49,937 nt of DNA from an uncultured Acetobacteraceae bacterium (GCA_937873225.1 CALMVN010000007.1:1-49937), one strand, 5' to 3'. Positions 1 through 8,984 are shown, counted from the first letter of the stretch. Notes: a model not told the origin generated them from the letters alone. A program made the numbers and translations.

Positions 1-1
1 G

Positions 2-232
2 AACCAGTACCAGGCAGGCACCGCGATCTACACCACCGTGATCACCGACCAGACCACCGCGCTGACCAACGCCGAGACGCTGCTCGGCATCCAGGAGAAC
101 CGCATCCTGGCCAGCGTGTCGCTGATCGACGACCTGGGCGGCGGCTGGGACACCTCCGAGCTGATCGGCAAGGACGCGCTGCAGGTCGACAACCCGTTCC
201 TGCCCTCCTTCATCCAGAAGGACCGCAACTAG
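2..232 (+). CDS. Outer-membrane efflux channel (TolC/NodT-like), C-terminal fragment
   Basis: Open from the window edge, so only the last 76 residues are visible. The fragment reads like the final helical repeat of RND outer-membrane factors: a YQAGTAIYTTVITDQTTAL stretch (the family's YxxGxxxYxxVLxAQxxLL pattern), a heptad-like helix, then the family-typical LGGGW ending. About 27 residues follow LGGGW, including a DNPFLPSFIQKDRN tail. Such proteins form the outer-membrane duct of tripartite efflux pumps. trmO starts one base after the stop, so the two are probably co-transcribed. The pump partners would lie to the left of the window. Family assignment is confident; substrate is unknown. Confidence 0.8.
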   Translation, partial: NQYQAGTAIYTTVITDQTTALTNAETLLGIQENRILASVSLIDDLGGGWDTSELIGKDALQVDNPFLPSFIQKDRN

Positions 233-233
233 G

Positions 234-716
234 ATGGCCGGCGGGAACCGGACGATCGCCGTGCAGCCGATCGGCCACGTGGAAGGCGGCAGGATCGTTC
301 CGGAGGACGATGGCTGGGACGCGAGCCGCGCCGTCATCGCGCTGGACACGGAGCGGTTCACGCCGGCGTCGCTGCGCGGGCTGGACGAGTTCAGCCATGT
401 GGAGGTGGTGTTCGTGTTCGACCAGGTGGCCGAGGCGGAGGTCACGACCGGGGCACGACGCCCGCGCGGCCGGACGGACTGGCCGGAGGTGGGCATCTTC
501 GCCCAGCGCGGCCGGAACAGGCCGAACCGCCTCGGCGTGAGCACGTGCCGGCTGGTGTCGGTCCGCGGCCTGCGGCTGGAGGTGCAGGGGCTGGACGCCG
601 TCCACGGCACGCCGGTGCTGGACGTGAAGCCGGTGATGCGCGGCTTTCTTCCGCGCGGCGCGCTTCGCGAGCCCGCCTGGGCGGCCGAGATCATGGCCCG
701 CTACTGGAACGACTGA
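234..716 (+). CDS. trmO: tRNA (t6A37) N6-methyltransferase TrmO (TsaA/YaeB family)
   Basis: 160 residues. Members of this family use S-adenosylmethionine to methylate N6-threonylcarbamoyladenosine at position 37 of tRNAs reading ACY codons. Family signatures are visible: IGHVEGG near the N-terminus, the central FAQRGRNRPNRLGVSTCRL motif and GLDAVHGTPVLDVKPV in the second half. The length fits the compact form that lacks the C-terminal extension of E. coli TrmO. The ATG lies one base after the efflux-channel stop and an AAGGA element lies inside the upstream gene, supporting translation from a shared transcript. Coupling to an efflux channel is probably positional rather than functional. Confidence 0.88.
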   Translation: MAGGNRTIAVQPIGHVEGGRIVPEDDGWDASRAVIALDTERFTPASLRGLDEFSHVEVVFVFDQVAEAEVTTGARRPRGRTDWPEVGIFAQRGRNRPNRLGVSTCRLVSVRGLRLEVQGLDAVHGTPVLDVKPVMRGFLPRGALREPAWAAEIMARYWND

Positions 717-748
717 TACCGGCGGCGGTGGGGTTCGACCTGCACCAG

Positions 749-796
749 CCAGGGCCCTGCCCTGGACCCGCCAAAGGGCAGGCGCCCTTTGGAAAC
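749..796 (+). repeat. REP-like palindromic repeat, copy 1
   Basis: A 48-base unit made of two hairpins: CCAGGGC-CCT-GCCCTGG (749-765), then CCAAAGGGC-AGGC-GCCCTTTGG (771-792, nine-base perfect arms), ending GGAAAC. It closely matches both arms of the inverted pair at 27566-27669 between rpoB and rpoC. It lies 33 bases downstream of trmO in a region where genes converge, a typical place for REP elements. No transposase is nearby. Confidence 0.75.
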
Positions 797-916
797 TTCT
801 GTCAAGGCTGATCGGGTCTGGAGCCTCCGGCCCCAGCGGAGCGAGCTGCGAAGCAGACCGATGGGCGGCGCCCCGCCGCTTGCTCGCCTGCCGGTCAGAC
901 CTCGACGCCGCGCATG

Positions 917-945
917 AAAAACCCCGGCATCCTTCGATGCCGGGG
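917..945 (-). terminator. Rho-independent terminator after the DUF1328 gene
   Basis: A perfect ten-base stem (CCCCGGCATC at 922-931 with GATGCCGGGG at 936-945) and a four-base loop. Read on the minus strand it is followed directly by TTTTT (917-921). It lies 27 bases past the DUF1328 stop. Confidence 0.85.
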
Positions 946-971
946 CCGAACATGCCGATCGAGGCCGTGGT

Positions 972-1145
972 TCAGAAGATCGCCTTGCCCGCCATCAGGC
1001 CGAGCACCAGGAAGATCAGGAAGATCACGATGGCGATGAAGAACAGGGTCTTGGCAATCCCGGCGGTCGCGGCCGACACGCCGGAAAATCCGAAGATACC
1101 CGCGATGATCGAGATGACCAGGAACAGGAGAGCGAGCTTGAGCAT
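972..1145 (-). CDS. DUF1328 (UPF0391, YtjA-like) small membrane protein
   Basis: 57 residues, [20 protein letters not shown] at the start, with two hydrophobic helices (about 3-20 and 30-53) joined by a Gly/Ala/Ser turn ([11 protein letters not shown]). This matches the DUF1328 family of small inner-membrane peptides, whose biochemical role is unknown and which is often stress-induced in proteobacteria. An AGGA element sits 9 bases before the ATG. The gene has its own strong terminator and an EcfG-type promoter, so it is a single-gene stress unit. It neighbours another stress-type small protein gene. Confidence 0.85.
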   Translation of the reverse strand: MLKLALLFLVISIIAGIFGFSGVSAATAGIAKTLFFIAIVIFLIFLVLGLMAGKAIF

Positions 1146-1180
1146 GATGGCGTCCTATCTCATCGGGTAGTTCGTTGCAG

Positions 1181-1205
1181 AACGCCAACGGTCCGCAAGG
1201 GTTCC
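1181..1205 (-). promoter_or_regulatory. EcfG-type general stress promoter
   Basis: On the minus strand GGAAC (1201-1205) is followed after 16 bases by CGTT (1181-1184). This is the consensus for the alphaproteobacterial general stress sigma factor EcfG (GGAAC-N16/17-CGTT). The -10 element lies 35 bases before the DUF1328 ATG, leaving room for a short leader with its ribosome-binding site. Motif seen in sequence; sigma assignment by consensus. Confidence 0.65.
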
Positions 1206-1230
1206 GCCGGACGTCGTGTCCCGATGCCGG

Positions 1231-1485
1231 TCAGCGGCGGGCGAGCAGCGCGCCCAGGATGAAGCCGACGCCCACGGCCGCCGCCACCGCGACCAGCGGC
1301 TGGTCGGAGGTCAGGTCGCGCACCGAGTCGAGCGTTTCGCCGTAATAGCCCTGCGCCTGGCCGGCGAACTGCTTCGCCTTGCCCTTGGCCTGCGTCGCGG
1401 TGTCGCCGAGCAGGCCGCCCATGCCGTCCTGCAGCTTGCCGACCGTGTCTTCCGCTGCGCCTTCGATTCGGTTCGTGTCGACCAC
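1231..1485 (-). CDS. CsbD-like / DUF883-like small stress protein with C-terminal membrane helix
   Basis: 84 residues. The first 45 resemble CsbD/YjbJ stress proteins (NRIEGAAEDTVGKLQDGMG, then TQAKGKAKQFAGQAQ). The last 25 form a membrane helix ending VGVGFILGALLARR, the hallmark of DUF883/ElaB proteins, which anchor to the inner membrane by a C-terminal helix. It therefore looks like a CsbD-type soluble part joined to a DUF883-type tail anchor. The GTG start is chosen because a GGAG element lies 9 bases upstream and the homologous region begins there. Role unknown beyond likely stress response. Not obviously co-transcribed with its neighbours. Confidence 0.75.
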   Translation of the reverse strand: MVDTNRIEGAAEDTVGKLQDGMGGLLGDTATQAKGKAKQFAGQAQGYYGETLDSVRDLTSDQPLVAVAAAVGVGFILGALLARR

Positions 1486-1610
1486 GTGATGATGCTCCGG
1501 TTCGGTTCGCCGATCGTGATGGACCGGCCTCTTGAAACTCCCAACGCCGCAACCGCCGCCCGGATGCGCCCGGCAGGATTTTATGACGCGGGCGCGACAG
1601 CCGGCGCGGT

Positions 1611-2384
1611 TCAGAGCGACAGCAGGCTCTGGTCCGGCTCGGTGACGGGATCGGCAGGAGGCTCGTGTTGCCGCCTGCCGAGCTCGTGACGGAGGGTGAA
1701 GGCGAGGTCGCCGTCCACCCGCTCGCCCGTCAGCATCCGCTCCAGCTCCTCGGCTGGAAGATCGCGGAAGCGGCGTCCGCGCAGCCGGCCATACGGCACC
1801 TTCACCAGCAGGGCCGGCTCCGCCGACCAGGCGAGCAGCGCGTCGGCCGTCGCCAGGGCCAGCATGTCGCGCAGGTGGAACGCGGTGACGTAGGCATCCG
1901 GACCGGCCCGGTGCGCCGGCAGTCCGGCCGCGCGGTCGAGCCCTTCCGGCCGACGCCAGTAGCGCAGGCCCTGGTTCGAGTGCCCCGGGGCGTCCGGCCA
2001 GACGCGGAGCGCGCTCTTGTAGGTGCAGATCCAGGGCAGGCCGCCCGTCAGCGCCTGGCCGCACCAGCGCTGCTCGAACGCGGCCCGGTGCGCCGCCAAC
2101 GCCATCGGTGCCGGCCCGGGCGCCGCGCGCAGGATGTCCGGCGCCACGGACAGCCAGCTTCCCGCCCCCGCCACGTCCTCGTCGATGATGTGGTGGATCG
2201 CCGAGGTGGCCGGCGAGATCGGCTTGCCGGGATCGACCAGCACCGCCTGCGGTGGCCCGCGCAGGGCCCAGCCGTCCGGCCCAGGCTCCACGTCCTGCCA
2301 GCCGATCTCGACCACGCCGCCGTCGGTGAAGCTGTTGCCGGTGGTCTCGAGGTCGACCACCCGGATGAAGCCCGGTGCGGCCAC
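1611..2384 (-). CDS. DnaQ-like (DEDDh) 3'-5' exonuclease, ExoX-type, with C-terminal DUF3820-like domain
   Basis: 257 residues. The exonuclease fold spans about 5-170: DLETTG near residue 11 supplies the first Asp/Glu pair, and HRAGPDAY supplies the final His and Asp. In motif II the usual AHNxxFD reads AHRAAFEQ, so Glu stands for Asp, a variation that probably marks a subfamily rather than loss of activity. WICTYKSALRVWPDAPGHSN lies in the middle. The C-terminus (VPYGRLRGRRFRDLPAEELE) matches the short DUF3820 'GK.kG..l.elP..yL' domain. It starts two bases before the end of the slipin gene is cleared, so the two form one transcript. Likely trims 3' DNA ends; the in vivo role is unknown. Confidence 0.8.
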   Translation of the reverse strand: MAAPGFIRVVDLETTGNSFTDGGVVEIGWQDVEPGPDGWALRGPPQAVLVDPGKPISPATSAIHHIIDEDVAGAGSWLSVAPDILRAAPGPAPMALAAHRAAFEQRWCGQALTGGLPWICTYKSALRVWPDAPGHSNQGLRYWRRPEGLDRAAGLPAHRAGPDAYVTAFHLRDMLALATADALLAWSAEPALLVKVPYGRLRGRRFRDLPAEELERMLTGERVDGDLAFTLRHELGRRQHEPPADPVTEPDQSLLSL

Positions 2385-2385
2385 G

Positions 2386-3171
2386 CTAAGGCGTCCCCGC
2401 CGGCGGCTGCGTCATGTCGCGCAGGCCCAGCGTGCCCAGCGCGGAAGCGAGGTCGCTCGGGATGATGATGGTGGTGCCGCGCTCCTTGTTCATCTCGTAC
2501 ACCAGGTTCATCTGCCTGAGCTTCAGCGCCGTCGGGTCGGACGCGTAGATCAGCGCCGCCTCGCGCACCTGCCGCGCCACCCCCACCTCGGCCGAGGCCA
2601 GCGTTTCGCGCGCCTGCTTCTCCCGCTCCGCCTGCGCCTGCCGACTCATCGCGTCCTGCAGCGAGGCCGGGATGCCGATGTCCTTGATCTCGACCGAGGT
2701 GACGGCGACGCCCCATTCCCGCGTCTTGGCGCCGATCGAGCGCTGCAGCTCCTGGTCCGCCACCTGCCGGTCCGACAGCAGACGCGACAGGTCGCTGGTG
2801 CCGATCATCTCGCGGAGCGAGGTCTGCGCCACCCGCTCCACCGCCAGGCGGAAGTCGTCGATCTCCAGCGACGCGCGCGCCGCGTCCATCACGCGCCAGA
2901 ACACGATCGCGTCCATGCCGATCGCCACCGTGTCGCGGGTGAGCGCCTCCTCGGCGCGTATCTCGGTGGTGCGGATGCGCATGTCGACCACGGTCTGGAC
3001 CTGGTCGACGAACGGTATCCGGAAGAACAGGCCGGGCCCGCGTATCGCCAGGAACCGGCCCAGCCGCAGCACAACGGCGCGCTGCCACTGCCCCACGATG
3101 CGCACCGAGGCCCGCAGCACCACCAGAGCGACGAGCACGATGACGGCCAGGACAATGAGCGACGTGTTCAT
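2386..3171 (-). CDS. Slipin (stomatin/prohibitin-like SPFH protein)
   Basis: 261 residues. One N-terminal membrane helix (about 4-20) is followed by an SPFH/band-7 domain (about 25-190) with GQWQRAVVLRLGRF, GPGLFFRIPFVDQV and EWGVAVTSVEIKDI, then a coiled-coil, Ala/Glu/Arg-rich segment (SRQAQAEREKQARETLASAE). These proteins oligomerise in the inner membrane and organise membrane microdomains or control proteases. Bacterial slipins are usually paired with an NfeD protein; here the next gene is instead an exonuclease, with no NfeD gene in view. The ATG has a weak GGGG element upstream. Confidence 0.9.
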   Translation of the reverse strand: MNTSLIVLAVIVLVALVVLRASVRIVGQWQRAVVLRLGRFLAIRGPGLFFRIPFVDQVQTVVDMRIRTTEIRAEEALTRDTVAIGMDAIVFWRVMDAARASLEIDDFRLAVERVAQTSLREMIGTSDLSRLLSDRQVADQELQRSIGAKTREWGVAVTSVEIKDIGIPASLQDAMSRQAQAEREKQARETLASAEVGVARQVREAALIYASDPTALKLRQMNLVYEMNKERGTTIIIPSDLASALGTLGLRDMTQPPAGTP

Positions 3172-3243
3172 GAGTTGATCCCCTACGGCCTACAGGTCGA
3201 TGGGGACCGGGAGAAGATCAAGGGCGGACCACCCGCACGTCGC

Positions 3244-3258
3244 GTGAACGCTGTTCAC
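3244..3258. promoter_or_regulatory. Palindrome upstream of the slipin gene
   Basis: GTGAAC-GCT-GTTCAC, perfect six-base arms with a three-base centre, lies 73 bases upstream of the slipin ATG and 18 bases past the ABC ATPase stop. It has the size of a dimeric-regulator operator. No regulator can be named, and there is no T-run to make it a terminator. Confidence 0.35.
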
Positions 3259-3275
3259 ATGCCCGGAGCGTAACC

Positions 3276-4048
<773 letters not shown>

Positions 4049-4052
<4 letters not shown>

Positions 4053-5053
4053 GACGTCGCTCCGCCGCGGCGGAGCCGGGTCACCTGGATGTTGAAGATC
4101 ATGGCCAGCAGGATCGCCGCCCCCAGGATGATGTTGAAGGTGAAGGCGTTGATGCCGATCAGGGTGAAGCCGTCGTTCAGCACGCCGAGCACCGCGGCGC
4201 CGATCAGGCCGCCGATGATGGTGCCCGAGCCGCCGGCGAGCGAGGTGCCGCCGATCACGCCGGCGGCGACGGCCAGGAACATGATCTGGCTGCCGCCCGC
4301 CTGCGGGTCGATGGAGGAGATGCGGAAATCCTCCAGCACCCCGGTGAAGCCGGACAGCACCGCGCTGAGCACGAAGTTGCCGATCTTGAGCCGGGTGACG
4401 TTGATGCCGGCCTCGCTGGCGCCGACCGGGTTGCCGCCCGAGGCCACCGTGTGCAGGCCCCAGCGGGTGTTGCGCAGCACCGTGTGCATGATCGCGGCCA
4501 GCAGCACCGCCCACAGGATCTCGCTATAGCCCCAATGGCCGAAGAAGGCCTGCAAGGCGGGGCTGCCCGGGGTGTCGACCGGGGTGCCGGCGGACAGCAC
4601 CAGGGTGATGCCGTTGAGCAGGAACATGGTGCCGAGCGTGGTGACGAAGCTCGGCACCCGGAGCAGCAGCGTCACCGCGCCGTTGACCAGCCCGACCCCG
4701 GCGCTGGCCAGCAGCCCGAGCAGGAGCCCGACGAAGGGCGGCAGCCCGGCCACGGTGGCGAAGTGCATCACGAACGGCGCGAAAGCGAAGATCATCCCGG
4801 CCGACAGGTCGATCTCGCCGCCGATCATCAGCATGATCTCGCCGAGCGAGATGATCGCCGCGGGAGCGATGAACTGCGACAGGTTCTGCAGGCTCGCCTG
4901 CGACAACAGGAAGTCGCGGTTGACGCTCTCGAAGTAGATGACGAGCAGCACCAGGACGACGAGGATGCTGGCCTCGCGCCAGCGCAGCACGACGTCGAGC
5001 AGGCCCACGCGCGGGGCCTGCTGCGGCGTCGCCACGGTTCGCGTACCGGACAC
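4049..5053 (-). CDS. Sugar ABC transporter permease (FrcC/RbsC-like)
   Basis: 334 residues, polytopic inner-membrane protein of the branched-chain/RbsC-type permease superfamily, with about 8-10 hydrophobic helices. Family signatures include GEIMLMIGGEIDLSAG (the GGIDLSVG motif) near residue 75, TTLGTMFLLNGI, and SGGNPVGASEAGIN, the cytoplasmic EAA-like coupling loop. The GTG start, 11 bases after the binding-protein stop, is chosen because no Met precedes the first conserved helix and a GAGG element lies just upstream. It would form a homodimeric channel for a monosaccharide; the exact sugar cannot be told. Confidence 0.88.
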
Positions 5054-5064
5054 CAGCCTCGATC

Positions 5065-6177
5065 CTAGCCCGAGATCGCGCCGCTGCGTGGCACGATCTG
5101 CGCCTGCGCCGACTTGCCCTCGTAGCGCGTCGAGGTCGACAGGTACGGGTCGACGTTCTCCTTGGTGACGAACTTCAGGCCGGTGTTGATGTTGGCCGGG
5201 CCCACCAGGCCGCCGGACACCAGGAAGGTCGCCATCTCCATCACCGTGTAGAAGCCCTGCAGGTAGGGCTGCTGGTCGATGGTGAAGTCCATCGAGCCCT
5301 TCTTGATCAGCTCCAGCGTGCGCGGCAGCAGGTCGAAGCCGCCGCCATGCACGCCCTTCGCCGCCAGGCCGTACTGGTCCATGGTCTCGGCGATGCCCTG
5401 GGTGGTGCCGCCGTCGACGGCGAACATCCCCTTCACGTGCTGGTGGCCCAGGTAGTACGACTTGACCTTGGAGATCTCCTCGTTGACCGTGGCGCCGGTC
5501 GCGACCACGTCGATGGTGATCGACTTGCCGGACTTCTTGATCACGTCGCTGGCGCCGTCCAGCCGCGGCTGGATGTTGAGCTGCCCCGGGGTGGCGATGA
5601 ACAAGGCGACCGGGCCGCTGTCGATCATGCTGACGATGCGCTGACCCATCAGCACGCCGGCCTGGTAGAGATCCTGGCCGATATACGCCAGGCGCTTGTT
5701 GCCGCTGCTGACCGGGGCGTCGGCGTTGTAGGAGAACACCGGGATGCCGGCGTCGAGCGCGCGCTGCACCGGCTCGTTGAAGGCGTGCGGATCGACGATC
5801 GACACCGCGATGGCGCTGGCCTTCGCCGCCACGGCGGAGTTCACCGCGCTCACCATCTGGCCGACGTCGGAGGTGACCGAGCCGGTCCACTGCGTCTGGC
5901 AGCCGAACAGGGCGGCCGCGTCCGCGATGCCGTACTGCGTCGGGGTGAAGAACGGGTTGGTCGTGACGTGGTTGACGAACACGAAGCGCCAGCTGGGGTG
6001 GCTCGGGAACGGACCGCCGGTTGCGGCCTCGGCGGCACGGGCGCCACCCACCAGCGCCAGGGCGCTTCCGAGCAGGCCGCCCTGCAGCAGGCCGCGGCGG
6101 GACTGGGCGGCCAGGCCCATCCTGGTCAGACCAGGTACGGCTTCGCCATCCGGTGACGCATCATCGGCTTCGAACAT
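5065..6177 (-). CDS. Sugar ABC transporter periplasmic substrate-binding protein (FrcB-like)
   Basis: 370 residues from the chosen ATG. Three ATGs occur in a row (6183, 6180, 6177); the last has the best spacing (6 bases) from GGGAG. A further in-frame ATG at 6234 would add 19 residues. The N-terminus has a Tat-like signal (SRRGLLQGGLLGSALALVGG, then ARA for cleavage) preceded by an unusually long hydrophilic leader. The mature part is a periplasmic-binding-protein-4 fold with NPFFTPTQYGI, AIAVSIVDPHAF, GIPVFSYNAD and YIGQDLYQAG. First gene of the binding protein-permease-ATPase operon, the frcBCA order. No kinase, isomerase or regulator gene is next to it, so the sugar is unknown. Confidence 0.87.
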   Translation of the reverse strand: MFEADDASPDGEAVPGLTRMGLAAQSRRGLLQGGLLGSALALVGGARAAEAATGGPFPSHPSWRFVFVNHVTTNPFFTPTQYGIADAAALFGCQTQWTGSVTSDVGQMVSAVNSAVAAKASAIAVSIVDPHAFNEPVQRALDAGIPVFSYNADAPVSSGNKRLAYIGQDLYQAGVLMGQRIVSMIDSGPVALFIATPGQLNIQPRLDGASDVIKKSGKSITIDVVATGATVNEEISKVKSYYLGHQHVKGMFAVDGGTTQGIAETMDQYGLAAKGVHGGGFDLLPRTLELIKKGSMDFTIDQQPYLQGFYTVMEMATFLVSGGLVGPANINTGLKFVTKENVDPYLSTSTRYEGKSAQAQIVPRSGAISG

Positions 6178-6312
6178 CATCATCTCCCGTGACTTCGGGG
6201 TCGTCAGCAGCCGCCTTGTCAGGCTCCGCAGCATCCCGTTGGACCGGAAGCAGGCACCGCGGCGGCCGTCAAGTCAAGACGGACCGTGGATCCGAAGCGG
6301 TATTTGACCGAC

Positions 6313-6345
6313 AAAAGAAAACGGCCGGACCGCAAGGCCGGGCCG
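6313..6345 (-). terminator. Terminator after rplQ
   Basis: Read on the minus strand, a GC-rich stem (CGGCCcGG pairing with CCGGCCG, one bulged C) is followed by TTTTCTTTT. It lies about 36 bases past the rplQ stop and closes the alpha operon before the sugar ABC operon begins. Confidence 0.7.
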
Positions 6346-6380
6346 CTCATCCCGTCCCGCGCGGCGGACGCCGCACGACG

Positions 6381-6806
6381 TCAGTTGGCGTAGTCGTTCT
6401 CGCTCTCGACCACCGGACGCGGGCCGCTGTCCTGGCCCTTGGCCGACACGTCGCGCTCGACCAGCTCGATCACCGCCATGTCCGCCGCGTCGCCGTGACG
6501 CATGCCCGCCTTCAGCACGCGGGTGTAGCCGCCGGCGCGCGCCTTGTAGCGCTCGGCGATGACGCCGAACAGCTTGGCGACGATGACGTCGTCGCGCAGC
6601 TGCGCGTAGGCCTGACGGCGCGCATGCAGGCCGCCGCGCTTGCCCAGCGTGATCAGGCGCTCGGCGACCGGCCGCAGCTCCTTCGCCTTGGGCAGCGTGG
6701 TGGTGATCTGCTCGTGCTTGATCAGCGCCACCGCCATGTTCCTGAACATGGCGAGGCGATGGGTGGAGGTAACGCCGAGCTTCCGGCCGGCAACACCGTG
6801 ACGCAT
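6381..6806 (-). CDS. rplQ: 50S ribosomal protein L17
   Basis: 141 residues. [20 protein letters not shown] at the start is the L17 signature, followed by the N-terminal fold to about residue 115 ([20 protein letters not shown]) and a variable acidic tail ending NDYAN. L17 sits near the peptide exit tunnel of the large subunit. Last gene of the alpha operon, 30 bases after rpoA, followed by a terminator. Confidence 0.97.
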   Translation of the reverse strand: MRHGVAGRKLGVTSTHRLAMFRNMAVALIKHEQITTTLPKAKELRPVAERLITLGKRGGLHARRQAYAQLRDDVIVAKLFGVIAERYKARAGGYTRVLKAGMRHGDAADMAVIELVERDVSAKGQDSGPRPVVESENDYAN

Positions 6807-6836
6807 GGTGATCTGTTCCTGTTAAACTGCCGGCGC

Positions 6837-7856
6837 TCAGAACGGCTCGTCGAGACGCTTGGCGAGGTCTTCGATGTTCTCGGGCGGCCAGGTCGGCACG
6901 TTCATGCCGAGCGCCAGGCCCATGGAGGTCAGGACCTCCTTGATCTCGTTGAGCGACTTGCGGCCGAAGTTCGGCGTGCGCAGCATCTCCTGCTCGGTCT
7001 TCTGCACCAGGTCGCCGATATAGACGATGTTGTCGTTCTTCAAACAGTTCGCCGAGCGCACCGACAGCTCCAGCTCGTCGACCTTGCGCAGCAGGTTGCG
7101 GTTGAACGGCAGGTCGTCCTGCGGCTCCTCGACGCGCGCCGGGCGCGGCTCGTCGAAGTTGATGAACAGCTGCAGCTGGTCCTGCAGGATGCGCGCGGCG
7201 AGCGCCACCGCGTCCTCCGGCGTCACCGCGCCGTTGGTCTCCACGGTCAGCAGCAGCTTGTCGTAGTCGGTCACCTGGCCGACGCGCGTCGGCTCGACCT
7301 TGTACGAGCAGCGGCGCACCGGGGAGTAGATCGCGTCGATCGGGATCAGGCCGATCGGCGCGTCCTCGGGCCGGTTGGCGGCGGCCGGGACGTAGCCCTT
7401 GCCGAGGTTGACGGTGAACTCCATGCCGAGCTTCACGCCGTCGTCCAGCGTGCAGATCACCAGGTCCGGGTTCATCACCTCGATGTCGTGCCCGACCTGG
7501 ATCTGGCCGGCCTTGACCTCGCCGGGGCCGGTCGCGGTCAGCACCATGCGCTTCGGGCCCTCGCCATGCATGCGAAGGGCGAGCTGCTTGATGTTGAGCA
7601 CGATGTCGGTGACGTCCTCGCGGACGCCGGCGATGGAGGAGAACTCGTGCAGCACGCCGTCGATCTGGATCGCCGTCACCGCCGCACCCTGCAGGGAGGA
7701 CAGCAGGATGCGCCGGATCGCGTTGCCGAGCGTCATGCCGAAGCCACGCTCAAGCGGCTCGGCCACCACGGTCGCGGTGCGCAGCGGCTCGTTGCCGGAC
7801 TCGATGTCCAGCTTCTCCGGCTTGATCAGGTTCTTCCAGTTGTTCTGGAGCGCCAA
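6837..7856 (-). CDS. rpoA: DNA-directed RNA polymerase subunit alpha
   Basis: 339 residues from a TTG start at 7856. This start is preferred over the in-frame ATG at 7904 because a GAAAGG element lies 8 bases upstream, the ATG has no ribosome-binding site, and the length then equals the usual 338-340. The N-terminal domain (about 1-235) has [19 protein letters not shown] and carries the assembly and beta/beta' contacts. The C-terminal domain has [20 protein letters not shown] and [16 protein letters not shown] for UP-element DNA and activator contacts. Between rpsK and rplQ in the alpha operon. Confidence 0.96.
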   Translation of the reverse strand: MALQNNWKNLIKPEKLDIESGNEPLRTATVVAEPLERGFGMTLGNAIRRILLSSLQGAAVTAIQIDGVLHEFSSIAGVREDVTDIVLNIKQLALRMHGEGPKRMVLTATGPGEVKAGQIQVGHDIEVMNPDLVICTLDDGVKLGMEFTVNLGKGYVPAAANRPEDAPIGLIPIDAIYSPVRRCSYKVEPTRVGQVTDYDKLLLTVETNGAVTPEDAVALAARILQDQLQLFINFDEPRPARVEEPQDDLPFNRNLLRKVDELELSVRSANCLKNDNIVYIGDLVQKTEQEMLRTPNFGRKSLNEIKEVLTSMGLALGMNVPTWPPENIEDLAKRLDEPF

Positions 7857-7991
7857 GAGCGTGGCCTTTCGTAACGGGGCGCCGTCCGCTTCGTGATCCG
7901 ACATGGACGACGAGGCTGCGGCGAGCGGAGCCGTCGGGGAACCCGACGGCGTTCGGGGGAAGTTCCGGACCTGCCCGGTCCGGTGCGAGCC

Positions 7992-8384
7992 TCAGACCCG
8001 GCGGCGCTTGCGCGGACGGCAGCCGTTATGCGGCACCGGGGTCATGTCGCGGATCGCGGTGATCGAGAAGCCGACCGCCTGCAGCGCACGCAGCGCCGAC
8101 TCGCGACCCGACCCGGGGCCGGACACCTCGATCTCGAGCGTCTCCATGCCGTGCTCGCGCGCCTTCTTGCCGGCATCCTCGGCCGCGACCTGCGCAGCAT
8201 AGGGCGTCGACTTGCGCGAGCCCTTGAACCCCTGGCTGCCGGCGGACGACCAGGCGATCGCGTTGCCCTGGGCGTCGGCGATGGTGATCATGGTGTTGTT
8301 GAAGGTGGACAGCACGTGCGCCACCCCGGAGATGATGTTCTTGCGTTCCTTCTTGCGGACGCGCGGTGCGGCGGCTTTCGCCAT
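7992..8384 (-). CDS. rpsK: 30S ribosomal protein S11
   Basis: 130 residues with the S11 motifs [35 protein letters not shown] and the C-terminal [19 protein letters not shown]11 lies on the small-subunit platform and contacts 16S rRNA near the E site and S7. It is in the alpha operon, 67 bases after rpsM. The rpoA ATG alternative would cut the 135-base gap to rpoA; with the TTG start that gap is a real leader. Confidence 0.98.
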   Translation of the reverse strand: MAKAAAPRVRKKERKNIISGVAHVLSTFNNTMITIADAQGNAIAWSSAGSQGFKGSRKSTPYAAQVAAEDAGKKAREHGMETLEIEVSGPGSGRESALRALQAVGFSITAIRDMTPVPHNGCRPRKRRRV

Positions 8385-8451
8385 GGTGGTTCATCCTGCT
8401 TGTTCGTGGGGCGCCGGGCGCCCGTGGATCGTGCCTGCGGGTGGACGGAGA

Positions 8452-8829
8452 CTACTTGGTCGCCTTCTTCTTGCCGGCGATCGCCACCGCCTTGCCCTTG
8501 CGCGTGCGCGCGTTGGTGTGGGTCCGCTGGCCGCGCACCGGCAGGCCGCGGCGATGGCGCAGGCCGCGGTAGGAGCCGAGGTCCATCAGCCGCTTGATGT
8601 TCATCGCCAGCTCGCGACGCAGGTCGCCCTCGACGCGGAAGTCGCGGTCGATCAGCTCGCGTACCTTGAGCACCTCGTCGTCCGACATCTCGTTGACCCG
8701 GCGCTCCGGCGGGATCGCCAGCTGGGTGCAGATCTGCTGCGCCTTTGCCGGCCCGATGCCGAAGATGTAGGTCAGGCCGATGACGACCCGCTTGGTGGTC
8801 GGGATGTTCACGCCGGCAATACGCGCCAC
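8452..8829 (-). CDS. rpsM: 30S ribosomal protein S13
   Basis: 125 residues starting at GTG ([20 protein letters not shown]), with a GGAG element upstream. Also visible are [11 protein letters not shown] (helix-hairpin-helix), [11 protein letters not shown] and the basic C-terminal tail [20 protein letters not shown], which reaches toward the P-site tRNA. First gene of the alpha operon here; a strong promoter lies about 185 bases upstream. No rpmJ or infA gene precedes it. Confidence 0.98.
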   Translation of the reverse strand: MARIAGVNIPTTKRVVIGLTYIFGIGPAKAQQICTQLAIPPERRVNEMSDDEVLKVRELIDRDFRVEGDLRRELAMNIKRLMDLGSYRGLRHRRGLPVRGQRTHTNARTRKGKAVAIAGKKKATK

Positions 8830-8984
8830 GCCAGTCACTCCTCGAACTGCCCGGACCGGTCCGGGCCATAGATGCCGGCTGCGGCCAGGCAGGATGATGT
8901 TGCCCGTCAGGCGAACCTCGTCCGCAACCGGAGACGCTCGTGGATGACGGGATTCGCCGGCAGCTGCACGCGTCCGGTTCGGAA

